Assembly (NCBI GenBank): GCA_018857735.1
Contig: JABMCL010001519.1
Span: 1,135,001 to 1,199,000 of the forward strand
Length of the DNA: 64,000 nucleotides
Direction of reading: 5' to 3'
Source of the DNA: Alviniconcha marisindica
Lineage: Eukaryota > Mollusca > Gastropoda > Provannidae
Shown here: positions 25,036 to 37,900 of the stretch, piece by piece
Layout of the letters: each line of letters opens with the position of its first letter
Numbering within the stretch: the stretch's first letter is position 1
Notes under the pieces: generated by a model
Told to the model about the DNA's origin: nothing
Database searches by the model: none
What the model saw: only the letters and a program-made list of their open reading frames with translations
Made by a program: the position numbers and the translations under genes

Positions 25036-26937
25036 CAGGTTTGACTCATACTGTGGTCCTTTGTCTCACCAAATCTTGATTAGCTGCTCCTAAGAGTCCT
25101 TTTTCCTCTCGTTCAACAAAGGAAACCTGTCAAAGGTTATTCTGTTACGCTTGGAATGTGATTGCACAGCCATTTTGTTGACTGCAGCGTAGACCTGCAA
25201 ATACAATCCAACCTCACTTTCTATCTCATGACCCGCTCTGACCTTTAACTCTGGGTCAGCACTGTGCCCTGACCTGTAACTCTGGGTCAGCACTGTGCCT
25301 GCAGTCTCGCTTTTGATTTCATGACCCGTCATGACCGACCTCATTAAGAATGATTCATGTGGGGATTACTTTCAGCAGTTGCAATCTGTGTGATGTGGTG
25401 AGATGAAGCCTCTGAAGCTGGCTCACAGCTGCCTGAGTGGTGGCGGAAAATGTGTGTATTTAAATTACGTGTGCATGTAGTATTTGTGTATTTGCAGGAA
25501 AACAGTTGCCTGTGCAAAATCTCACCCATTATAGGGTGCTTCAGGTTTTGGCGAAGGAATGAAATCAGCCATTGCTGTTTTACCCAACCAAAGCTTGCAT
25601 GTTTTCACATGTACGTGACTTTAATTTGAGAGCTAAGGGAGGGAAAGGTTTGTTTTCACATGTACATCATGACTTTGAGAGCTAGGGAAGGGGGAAAAAG
25701 TGTGTTTTCACATGGACATCATGGTTTTAATTTGAGAGCCAGGGTCGAATTTGAAAGGCATGTTTTCATGTGTAAATCATGATTTCAATTTGAGAGCTTG
25801 GGGAGGGAAAGAAATGACACTGAATCAGCTCTTGATTCTGGCTTCATAATTCCTCTTGCATTATCGAATGATGTTTTTTCAGTAGTTTTAGATTTATTTA
25901 TAAATGAATGTGTGGTAAAGGTTGCGATTGATATTTTACATTGCAATAATATGTATATGATACGCATGGTGTTCCGTACAACTTAAAAGAGATTGTGTGT
26001 GTGAGTATGATTAAAATGTTTAATGTGTTATGGCCATGGTGTCTGCGTGTTTCAAGTACTAGGTGGTGGAAGTTGTTCGCAGGTGTGTTCTCATTGCTTC
26101 ATGCTTGGGAAGGAAGTAACTTAGCATTCTGTTGCTATTTAGCACCCAGTCAACCAGATAGGTCATATCAGGGCAAAATGGTTGACTAGGCTTTAGTTTC
26201 GGCCTTTTAACATCATACATCTTGACCTTGAAAAGTTGATTGGAACACTGTTTATTTTTCACCCTTTTTTTGTTGTTGTTATTGTTGTTTGCTTTTCATC
26301 TTTCTTTCTCTTTTCTGTCACAAAGATGGAACTAGCCTTGACCTTCCTTTCTCTTTTAGCAGCCAATGTCAGTGACTACGAACATCTGCTGTGGGGGAGG
26401 TGGCGGTTGGGGGGGCGGCAAAGGAGTTCGCCAGTGTGATGAAGATGATGTGCCATAGCATACCTACTCTAGTTACACAGTTCAGGACAGTCAAAGTAGG
26501 ATGTTTGGTACATAGACTGGTCGTTGTCCCCAGCCCAACGCTGTGTTGATTTTGCTCTCCCACATTTTCAATGCAATACAGAAGAGCCACAAATAATAAT
26601 AATGAAATATTTGTAAAGCACAAACCTTGGATGTAAAAATAGAGTTTGGATCACTGTACAGAAACAGGTTTGAAACCTGCAACCACAGATCAGTACGGCA
26701 ATGACAAGACGATAAACAAAAGGCATGTAATCAGCCTGCGTTGATCCGTTGCTTTTGACAGAACAGTGGACGTTTTGTTCACTGTGTTTTGCAGATTTTT
26801 TTAGATTTTTTTAACTGACAACAGCATATTAACATGTGACTGTGCTAAGGTACTTTCAGTGCATGTGAATTGTTAGCGTGAAGAATTGCGACATGAGCTG
26901 AAGCGCCTGCGACTGTCGGAGCAAATGAGAAGGAGAA

Positions 26938-26943
26938 ATAAAG
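26938..26943 (+). terminator. Candidate polyadenylation signal, possibly for LRRC59
   Basis: AATAAA on the plus strand about 3.3 kb after the LRRC59 stop. It would imply a long 3' UTR. Earlier variant signals cannot be excluded, so the assignment is weak. Confidence 0.25.
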
Positions 26944-27362
26944 CTGCCATAACAGCATGAATCATGCATTAAGTTTTAGGGTGGTCAGACTCGGCGCATA
27001 AGGTGGGTTCCCAAAATGCCAAGGGGGTCAGAGTGCAACTTCAGCGGGTGGCACCCATTACTCACCATGCCAGAGAGTTTAATTGTAACACACACGCAGA
27101 CAAACAACACACAACACACACGCACATGCACCACACACACACACACACACACACACAAACAACACGCGCACACACACTGAAGACAGAGGTCAGTAACGCT
27201 GTACGACTAAAGCACTGGCCAAATTGTAAGCCATGCTTAAACGTTTCTCAAATCGTGCTTTACAGGTGACGCAGAAGTCAGAAATTCAGTAGTGCATCAG
27301 TGGTGTGTCAGTTACACACTTGTTTGTGTGTAATGATTGGCACTGCATCAGGTAAAATTATC

Positions 27363-27363
<1 letters not shown>

Positions 27364-27413
<50 letters not shown>
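27364..27413. repeat. AT microsatellite
   Basis: About 25 TA units without interruption. A CA run lies nearby (27090-27176). Confidence 0.95.
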
Positions 27414-27417
<4 letters not shown>

Positions 27418-28261
27418 GATATATGCAAACGGGGAAGGAACAAGGTAGGCATATTCCACCAGAGTGCCCACTTTGCCCAAATACACACCCAAATACACAC
27501 CCAAATAAATGCTGACCATTCAGCCCATGCAGAGATGAGAAGAACATCCACCGTGAGATGGGTCTGGCAGTCTTTTGTTGCCATGTATCCTAGCACCACA
27601 CAGTTCGCTTCTGACAATGCATTTTCACAGTGTTTCTGTGACGGCACAAACTGTTCTGTGGTGTGTGTTGTTGTTTTTTACTGTGAATGTGTACATATAT
27701 GATTGATTAGGCCAGTTTGGTCATTGTTTATTTATTGTGTTTTTTTTCCCCCCGCAAAGGTTTCCTATACCATTTTTGAAAGATTCTTTGAATGATTTAC
27801 ACTAACTACAGTAATGCTGCCATTCCAGTAGTTCACATATTTTTTAACTCAGGTGTTAAGTATAGATTACAGTGGTGTCTTGGAACTCTTCATAGTGAAA
27901 CAAAAAATGAGAGAAGTGTTGTTGGGTGTCTGTGGTGTACAACTGAGAGATAGTTAAAGCACGGCTGTATTTCTGTGCATGTGATTTGAAAGCATGGCTG
28001 TATTTCTCTGTGTGATTTGCTTATGGCGAGATGTTCTAGCCAACCCACCTCATCAGGACAAAATGTGTCAACATGTGCATTTTTTTAGACACAGTTGCAA
28101 GAAGAAGAAAGAAGAAAAATACTCATTTTTGCACAGTTGTAAAATGTGGGCATAATTGTTTTGTTTGATGAAACCACTATTGACCTATTTTGAAGGTTAC
28201 AGACACACATAAATCTGCCAAGAACCTATAAAAGACAGTTGGTACTTTGGTTGTTACTACC

Positions 28262-28460
28262 ATAGTTCAGGAGCTGTGTGAGAGTCGAGGTGGCCATCCT
28301 GGGCTGTCCGTCCTAACGAGCCTTCCAGTTTCCGTGGACGTAAAGCTATCTTGAACCATGCTTCGGCACTGGTCTCAGCTTGTCCCGAATATGTCAACCG
28401 ACATCAGAGGACATTAAGCAGCACTACCTACCTACCTGGCTGTTACTCTGAGACTGAGCG
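28262..28460 (+). repeat. Dispersed SINE-like repeat, family GTGGACGTAAAG
   Basis: The sequence (aggagctgtgtgagagtcgaggtggccat and so on, with ccgtggacgtaaagct) recurs at 32341-32600 (partly doubled), in six tandem units at 62280-63265, and more divergently at 14560-14650 and 61350-61440. It has no coding potential. Confidence 0.55.
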
Positions 28461-28641
28461 CCATAAATTTGTTCACAAGATTATCAATGGTTTTGAGAGC
28501 TTTTGTCACTTAAAAATAGGTCAGCGTTGGTGGTTGTCACAAACTCTTTACGTCAACAGAATTTCTGAAAGCAGCAGAACATTTGCAATCTGATTTGTGC
28601 CTCGTCTGGGTTCAGTCTTTTCTTCTTCAGCAGTACTGAAG

Positions 28642-28689
28642 ATGGCTTGTCTTCCCGCGTACAAGAATATCGAGGACAGAGTTTCCGAG
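28642..28689 (+). CDS. Orphan exon-like segment, MACLPAYKNIEDRVSE then gtaatg
   Basis: An ATG at 28642 in the context gaagATGG opens 16 codons ending GAG|gtaatg, shaped like a first coding exon. A possible partner is an acceptor-like cgcag at about 30915 followed by nine codons and TGA (LFSDAVNAL). Phase fits, but 25 residues is very small and similarity is unknown. It could equally be chance. Confidence 0.15.
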
Positions 28690-29774
28690 GTAATGTTTTG
28701 CTGTTATACGTTGTTGTTGGTCTCTGCGTGAATTTTTAGGAGATCGTGTTTAGGATCAGAAATTGGCAAGCGTGTTTATCAAGGGCAAGTAACGTTTCGG
28801 TATTGGCAAATATACTCCAGCCCATGAGTTACGCAGCTTTTTACAACGATGCACATGTGCATGTTCAGACCTCAGCAAACCTCTACGTGTGGAAGATTTA
28901 TTCACTGGTCTGCCTCTGTCCAACATGCAGTTGCTTTCACACATGTGTAAGACTCCATGGAAGACTCGTGAGAAACATGTCCAACATGTGCATTTTTTTT
29001 TTTTTTTCTAGCATTACATACAAATGAAACAGTTTTGATTCACCAGCCATTAAACTGACACCACCTGATGGCAAAGACTTGACTTTGCTCAGCATGAAAT
29101 TGTTGGACAGTTTGAAGTATCATCTTGCAGTCAGCATGCTCTTTGCCGAGTCTACAGACAAAGCAGCTAGGAAATGTCCAAGATACACACAAAAGTGATC
29201 ATTCACACAGTCAGTGATTTCACAAGTTAATCATCATCAACTTTCTGAAATCATTATTCAACTTTGTTTGACGAAAATATTAAATGTTTTACACTTCTTA
29301 CAGTTAACTTTTTGGCTTGAATGTAATTTGTCCACAATAATCGATGCAATTGAGATGATCAGTGTGTGAACTCCTGGTGCTATTATCAGTGAATCTGTTA
29401 CAAATGATTTGCATCTTTAGTATTCACAAGGTGGAAATGGTCACAGCAGTAATGAGTCTTATTCAGTAAATTATTATTGTGTGCATGATAAATATGCTAT
29501 GAATTTTTTTTTAAATCTCGGCAGTAATGACTCTTTTAGTCAGTAAATTATGATTGTGTGCATGATAAATAGGCTATGAATTAAAAATAATCATGGCAGT
29601 AATGACTCTTTTAGTCAGTAAATTATTATTGTGTGCATGATAAATATGCTATGAACTAAAAATAATCAACCAAAATATCCTGTTTGTAAAAATAGTTAAT
29701 ATAAATGTGCCAGAGGATAAAACAAGTTAAAAAATTGGTGGCCTTTCTGTGTGTGTCTTGTGTCCTACATGTGC

Positions 29775-29798
29775 ACACACACACACACACCACACCAT

Positions 29799-29833
<35 letters not shown>

Positions 29834-30420
29834 CATGCACACACACATCACACCATGCACACACATACCACATGCTCACACACACATGCATGCACACACA
29901 CACACACACACAAGCATACACACTTGTACACACACCACACCATGCAGACACACCGCACCATGCACACACATGCATGCACAGACACACCACACCATGCACA
30001 CACACACCACACCATGCACACACACACACACACCATGCACACACACCATGCACACACACACACACCACACCATGCTCACACACACATACACATGCACACA
30101 CACACAAGCATACACACTTGTACACACACGCATACCACACCATGCATGCACAGACACACCACACCATGCACACACCACACCATACACACACACATGCATG
30201 CACACACACACCACACCATGCACACACACACACATGCATGCACACACACACCACACCATGCACACACACACCACACCATGCACAGACACATGCATACACA
30301 GACACACCACACCATGCACACACATCACACCATGCACACACACACACAAGCATACACACTTGTACACACACCACACCATGCACACACACACAAGCATACA
30401 CACTTGTACACACACACAAA
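29775..30420. repeat. CA-based VNTR, about 650 bp
   Basis: CA runs are interrupted by recurring accacaccatgcacac and caagcatacacacttgtac blocks, so it is a higher-order repeat rather than a simple run. It lies in the gene-free interval between LRRC59 and CCDC138. Confidence 0.95.
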
Positions 30421-32340
30421 AGTTTTGCTTTAAGCTGTGCTTCATGGCTTACTGTTGTTGGGGTTGTTGTTTGATGTGTGTTGTTTGGTGGGGGGGGGGT
30501 AATTTGTGAACAATTATATTTGTCACAGCAAAGCATGGGTTCATTTCACATTGTGTTTTAATCCATTCTATTCCATTTGGTCTGATAAAAAAGAAGGTGT
30601 ACGGTCAACACAAGACCATCAGCCTGTGAAAGGGAGTTCAAGTGATGGAGCAGCACATGTGTAAACTTTTCAGTTTACATTTCCCCCTAAACAGAACCAG
30701 GAAACAAACAGATCTGGCAAGTATGGCAGGCCCCATCCACAGTCCAGTAGAATAGGTATTGTTTTCATGAGTAAGCATTCATGATTCTAGTAGCTAATTA
30801 GTTAAAGCAGGTCACGTCAAGTACCACACTCCCAGCACCGCTTTCCGGCACCTTCCTCCAAACTCTGCCAGATTTAGTTACGCCACTAAAGGGGCACTCT
30901 TTATCTCCGCGCAGCTGTTCAGCGACGCGGTCAACGCCCTCTGAAAGGTTCAGGTACTAACATAACTGTAGAAGCAACCTAGCGCCAAAGCACCCACGTA
31001 AACATGAGACGCCTCCACCCTGGGTAAAAGAAAGAGTTCCGTCTCGATTCAAACGATTGTGGTTTTATTTGTGCTGGTGTAAACTTTGTTGGCGGCTATA
31101 AATGACACGCCTTGTTTTATTTGAGTTGTTTGTAACAAACTTACTACTGTTTGAGCACCAACAAAAAACTGCTCATTAGCTGACAGTTTTCTGGACCCTA
31201 TGGCGTAACTAAATATGGCAGTGGTTGAAGGAAGGATGTCGTAAACCAGTGCTTGGAGTTTGGTCAAGTACTTCATTATTCCATTCAAAGGAAAACATTG
31301 GTGCCACACATTAATAACAAACAACAATAAAATCTACATGTGTAAGAGATTTACAGTCTAAAAGCACGTAATAACATACAAATGCCACAAGCATCCAAGT
31401 GCACTATTGAAAGGACTGAAAAATTGACCGAGTGGTTCATTATTTTCAGTTAAAACAGTGATGGAATTACATGAAGAGTTTGTTGAAGACCCAATATGAA
31501 GGATAATGTAGTTCTTAATCATGAGAATAAAACATTAAAGCCACTTTTTGGGGGGTGATTTTTGTAGACCGGCTGTTTCCACGTCAGTTAATGTTTTAAA
31601 GTAGATTTCTCTCCCTAACACACACACACACACTCACCCTCTCTCTCTCACTGAAAAAGGACTTACACCAAGTAATGACTGCATCTTATTTGACAAATCA
31701 CACCAACAATCATAAGTTTTCAGGTCATAAAAGTTAAGTAAAATAATGTGATGAACGGGTTTAAAAAAATAAAAACATTTTTACATCATGTACACACATT
31801 CACATGCATTCAAAGCACACGTAACAAATATATACAAAATATATTCCACAACAGTTTGCAAATTCCTGTTTCTCTTAATTCATACGTACAATCTTTCTGA
31901 AATTACTTCACAGAGGACTGTGATACATGTTTTACCGTGTACCTGGTCACAAAAGAAGTACAGAAGTTTAAACAGCATCCCATAATCAAGACTCCGATCT
32001 CAAACATGACAGGTGTAAACCTGAGGGAGGACGGGCATGTTCTGTTTCGTCACTGACTGCACAAGACATCTGCTGGTGCCAGCACAAAGTGTTCACAGAA
32101 AGAAAGAAAGAAAAAAACACGTCTTAAAACATCAACGTTGAGCCCAGACTCCGTCTTCCGCTTCCGATGCTGCAGCATGTAACGCCGTCTTCAACATGAC
32201 ACAGCCATTATCTGACTGCAAGCATGTGAGGAGTCCCTTTCTAAATAGCAGCAGATGTTGTAATGCACACACCTCCACCATTTGCCATCTCAGATCTGCA
32301 GCATCGCTTCAAAATAACAGGCTCAGCTAAAGATTCACTC

Positions 32341-32600
32341 ATAGTTCAGGAGCTGTGTCGGAGTCGAGGTGGCCATCCCGGGCTGTCCGTCCTAACGAGC
32401 CTTCTGGTTTCCGTGGACATAAAGCTATATTGAACCATGCTTCGGCACTAGTCTCAGCTTGTGGCCGTCCCGGGCTGTCCGTCCTAACGAGCCTTCTGGT
32501 TTCCGTGGACGTAAAGCTATATTGAACCATGCTTCGGCATTGGTCTCAGCTCATCCCTAATATGTCAACTGACATCTGAGGACATTAAGCAACACTACCT
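32341..32600 (+). repeat. Second copy of the GTGGACGTAAAG family, partly duplicated
   Basis: About 115 bp from 32341 is followed by a second partial copy from 32463, both near-identical to 28262-28420 across the block ending aaccatgcttcggca. Confidence 0.6.
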
Positions 32601-34366
32601 ACCTCAGCTGAAGATTACCCACAGTAAGGGCAACAACAAGTGACAGCTCCTCTGACAAATTGCTTCTACTCTCATTCATCACTTTAGCTGGGCTCATGAA
32701 ACAGCTTGCACTGTCCTGGTGAGGCAAAGAGGGGTCACCGGAGGCTGTATGTGATGCGATAAAACAGTAAGGTGACCACCGCTGGGCAGAAACGGCCATC
32801 TTCAGCACAGGCGAAAAAAAGTTTGCACAGAACTTTACATGCCGTAAGAAGAGAAACGGTTCTACTGAAAAACGTCAAATAAATAAATATGAAAAAGCAC
32901 TTTACGAAAAAGAAAAAGAAAATGTTCAGAATCCTGCATTTCCTTTGTGCCAAAAAGTAAGTGGATCAAAAGAAAAGATCAGAATTAAAAACATCATAAT
33001 GCATGATAATTCTTTACACAGAGTCACTACTAAAACCATAATCAGAATAATCCTAAACAAAAGGCTGCTGCCCTCAGCTGCCTTTTGTAACAAAAACCGG
33101 ACAAGCAATTGTTTGCATGTCTGCTCATCTCCCTTCAAACTGTAGTAATCTGGTGAAGTTCTGTTTGCCTGCACAACATTTTGCTTGAAAGGAACCTTCG
33201 GGCAAAGCTTTGCACGTAACAGTCAGTCACCCATCCATGGGGTGACCACGGTCAATCAGTGCTTGCCTTCTGGCTTTCAAAAGTGAGTGTTCTTGCTTTT
33301 CATCACTGACTTTCAAAAAAAAAGAAAGACATGAGACAAAAGACTATGCTTGTAAATTTGCCGCCATTCTCAGAGTCCTACTGAAGTGAAACTCGTTTCA
33401 AACTGTCTTTGACTGCCTGTCAAATTTGGGTTACCCACAGTGTGATGAAATTCCCGGAATTCCCAACAACCAGTTACACTGTTGAAACTTTCAATGCCGT
33501 ACATATCCATAAAACGATAAAAGAAAAACAAAATGAAAAATCAGTAACACCAAAAACAGAAAATCACAAATTAAAAGAAAAGACGTACAACCAGTACAGT
33601 AAAACTACGTATCAACAACATTAACTGAAATAATAAATAGTGACATACAGCCACGTGTGGTTTTATCACAGTAAATGGTAACGTTCAAAACTGGGAATAC
33701 AGCATCGCACAGCCAGACTTGAATAAAGTTTGTCAAACTCCCAGACAGCTGCTGTCATCAGTTCTCAAACCTCACTCTCAATTTGTCTCAGTTAGAGCAC
33801 ATCAGCCAGGGAGGTCATCCATCGAAGAACAAATTGTGTGAGCAGTGTCAGACTGTTACCCACAAGAACACTCACCTGGATTTCGCATTCAGAACACTCA
33901 GCACCCCCAGAGGGGGGTGGGGGGAGGGGGGGGGAGATGACTGACACAAAATAGGCTCTTTATGAAGGGAGTAGAACTCTTTTTTGTTCTTTTTCTCTCT
34001 CTCTCCAAAAAATTACTCTGTTTAAGGACTTCCAGAGCTAAACATAATGCCTCAACAACGAATTACTTGCTTGTTTTTTTCTACACTTTTACTGCCCAGA
34101 AAAAAAAAATCAAACTCACAATCACAATCATCACCTGTTTTTGTGGTGTTTCTCTTAAAAATGAGAAAAGGTTTTTAACCGTTTATCTGTTGTTTAAGTG
34201 TCATTTTGTGGCTTGGTAAAGGGGATTTCCCCCACATTTGGCATACTGTGTGTCCGTGTTAAAATAAATAAGCGTTCGTTTGAACCTTTCTGTGTTTGGA
34301 TCTTGTACCTATGTTGTTGTTGTTGTTGTTTTTTTGGGGGGGGTTTCGGTGTTTTTTAACATAATT

Positions 34367-34372
34367 TTTATT
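34367..34372 (-). terminator. Candidate polyadenylation signal for CCDC138
   Basis: AATAAA on the minus strand 243 bp beyond the CCDC138 stop codon, the first one met downstream. Confidence 0.5.
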
Positions 34373-34614
34373 TTCCTCCCCCCAAATTCTGTTAAAAAAG
34401 AAAGAATGGGATAGCCTCCACATCCACCCATTCTATCACACTGTAAACACCACCCTGGTCAAAGGGCACCCCTCTTTCAAAGACAGCTTGGATGAGACTG
34501 TACTCTAACATTTCCTAATGAAAGAGCATTCCTGTCTCGAGCCCCACATGCCTCTCCCTGGTTGTCCACTTCCACCTTGACTTGTTGGGAGGTCCACGGC
34601 AGCAGCAAGCTCCT

Positions 34615-34889
34615 TCAGATGTTGGAGTTGAGGTTGAAGAGGATAGACTTGAGGTTGAGAGCCAGGAAGGCGTTCTCGTTGCCGCAGCTCCTCAGCAGTT
34701 CTTGGATGATGGTCACAATGGTGTACACCTCAAAGAACTTCTTGTTTGTCCTGCAGGAAAAGTGTGTATATTATATATACATCTATATGTCAAGTTTAAT
34801 AATGGGTATTACTTAGAGTGCCTAACCCACACAGGCCTTAAGTGCTTATGTGTTCTTCAAATGTACATATTTGTAAGTTCAATGCATAC

Positions 34890-34979
<90 letters not shown>

Positions 34980-37900
34980 TTCAGTTGCATATCAGGGTGA
35001 TGGGACTGAAGAAAAAAGGTTTTGAAAAGAGAAAGGTTTTCATAGATGATTTAAAAGAACTGACAGATGGTAGAATGATAGACAGAAACAGGGAGTTGGT
35101 TCCATATAACTGGAGCCTGGTAAGTGAAGAGTGCTGACCATTGCATTTTGTCTGGAAGAATGGTATTCTGAACACCCGGGTGTCCGCAGAAGACAATTAC
35201 CTGGCTACTTACAGCCATTGAAAAAAAGATTACAGGGCAAACTAACCGAAGATGCAAACAAGCCTGTAAATGTAAAATATGTACAAATATTTTCATCTGC
35301 ATGCTTCACTTGGTCGTTCTATTAATATTTTTTTAAAAATTTTAAAAAAATTAAGTGTTTTTCACTTCAAATTTGAGGTCCTCAGAGCACAGCCAAGAAC
35401 CCTCTAATTACTTCACAGTTTCAAATACAAAGCTCACCGAATCTTGGACAGTTTCTGTAGAATGATGCTGAGACGTTCCATGATTCTGGAATCGGAGAGT
35501 GGAGTGCGAATCACCATGGCAGCCGTGCGGAAGAAAGACTCGTTACTGCAGCTGTCGAGGAACGCTGCTTGGAACGGCGAGTCTGTCGACATCTGCAGGA
35601 AGATGTCCACTGCTGTGCCCATGAATGCCTGGACAAAGTTCCAAATGAAAGACAGTCAAGTCAGAACCAATTCTGAGGCCGGAGGACCTCATCTATAATG
35701 CATACCTCGATAGAGAATGGAACCCTTGCAAACCATTGCCCTGAGGAAGCGGCTTTCAAAAGCGCAGTCATCACTGTGAACCGGCTTCCCTTCACTTTAT
35801 TTTGGACATGTAGTAGTGCCAGAGTACAAACCACCACCCCACCTAAATGCCTCTCTGGGTTTTTTAAACCACATTCCTCTGCCTAAAATCTCACTCCAGA
35901 TTCCAAAATATCAGTTTGTAATGGAAATTCACAAATCTGACCCCCACAAAAGTACTCGATTACCGATTTGCACATTCCTTTCTTCTCAAGAATGACCCCT
36001 CCCACTCCTCAAGGGACAGAATTCCAAACACTGACAGAGAACACACACAAGAGTTCAAATTAGCGCCCAAAATATGTAACACAAGTACAACAACAAAGAC
36101 CTCAGTTGCCTACAGTAACTTTCACCTGGCATGCATGATTTTTCCGACAGAAAAATCTGATATCTTGAAATGTTGGTTGCTCACTGCTGCGTCTTGCTCC
36201 ACGCAAAAAAAACGGAAAACCAAGAGAGTGACTGACCTTGTTGGTGGGTTTGAGGTAGTGCGTGATGACTGGCGTGGCCTGGTAGTACAGGAAGAGCTCC
36301 TTGGCCACCTCCGACTTCAGCTCCACTTTCAGCACGTCAAACGCGTGGGCCAGTACATCCGCTGTGCAAAAACCCAATTGCCCAGATGCCATTAACTTAA
36401 AAGAACACTGGACAAAAGACACTCACTGCTCAAAGAAAAAAAAGAGGCAAATGTAAAAAACAAGAATCACTAAGAGTCAGACAATTCTGGCATGTAGCTG
36501 AATCACTAGAAATCATGACTTCCTCACCATCTCTTCATTATTCAAGTAAAAGTTGCAAAACATTATGAATGAATGGATGAAAATGTATATGGCCCATAAA
36601 AACCTCCACACAAAACTATGCATGTTCACAGTGCCACTGATGCAACCCTTTCAATATCTCTTCCATGAAATTCCTCTTGTAATCCTCCCATTTCAAACCT
36701 CAGATCAAAGCAAAGGCTTCACATGTGACTTCAAGTACGACCAATCAAATCCTATCAAATAAACAACAAAGGCTGCATTGCTCATCCTGCAACAAAGTCT
36801 TGAGTATGATCAACAAGTAATCAAATCAATCAAGACCAATCAAATCCTATCAAATAAACCAATCAAATCCTATCAAACAAACGACAAAGGCTGCATGCGT
36901 TGCTCATCCTGCTGCACGGTTTTCAAATTGATCAACCAGTAATCAAATCAACCAAGACCAACCAAATCATATCAAACAAGCAACAAAGGCTGCATGCATT
37001 GCTCATCCTGCTGCATGGTTTTCAAATTGATCAACCAGTAATCAAATCAACCAAGACCAATCAATCCTATCAAACAAACGATAAAGGCTGCACTACTCAC
37101 CCTGCGACAGGGTCTTCAGTATGATCAACAAGTATGCAGACCAATCAACCCCTATCAAACAAGCGACAAAGGCTGCACGCACTGCTCACCTTGCGACAAG
37201 GTCTTCAGTATGATCAACAAGTACGATACCCAATCAACCCCTATCAAACAAGCGACAAAGGCTGCACACACTGCTCACCTTGCGACAAGGTCTTCAGTAT
37301 GATGATGCAGGACAGAAGTCGTACGTGTTGGTTATGACTGCGCAGGAAAAGTGCGTCGCGCGGGGCATCGCCGACGGAGTCCCCGGCCCCTGACATCGGC
37401 CCTGAGCTGCTGCAGGCGACCCCATCCTCCATGACCCGCAACCAGCGGGGTCGGTAGATCTCCTCCCCGAGTCGACGCAGGGTGGACGACAGGCTGGCCT
37501 TCTGATGACCAGCAAACAGATCACAGATTGAGATGACATCCCCAGTGAGGTTATTTACGATTTACAATACTGTGAGATGGGGTGGAGTTTGCTAGCAAGA
37601 CCACAAGTCCCGATACATCCCCAGTGTGGTTATTTGTTATACTGCCATTTTATTCACACATCGCTAGTCGTAACTGCAGTGGCGTTCTGATTGTCAACAA
37701 AGAGATTGCAGGTCCAGATACACCCCCAAAATGGCTGACTTGTGCCTTGTTGTAAAACGGACTGACTAACCTGCTGACTATCACACTGTAGACACCACCC
37801 TTAAGTGCTTATGCATTCTTCAAATGTACATATTTGTAAGTTCAATGCATACAACACACATATGGATAGATAACTGACTAACCTGCTGACTTGTGCCTTG

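Larger units (their letters stand above)
23661..34366. other. Long interval between LRRC59 and CCDC138 without a recognised gene
   Basis: It contains the LRRC59 3' UTR at its start, the 33-bp minisatellite at 24.8 kb, AT and CA repeats, SINE-like copies at 28.26 and 32.34 kb, the CA VNTR at 29.8 kb, and AT-rich unique sequence. Three very short coding-like pieces are noted: 26893-26964, 28642-28689 and 30916-30945, all plus strand. None belongs to a family I recognise. Confidence 0.5.

Noticed and set aside
29705..30536. Long open frames on both strands rich in His-Thr or Cys-Val
   Set aside because: They are translations of CA/GT repeats with no start context, splice sites or homology.
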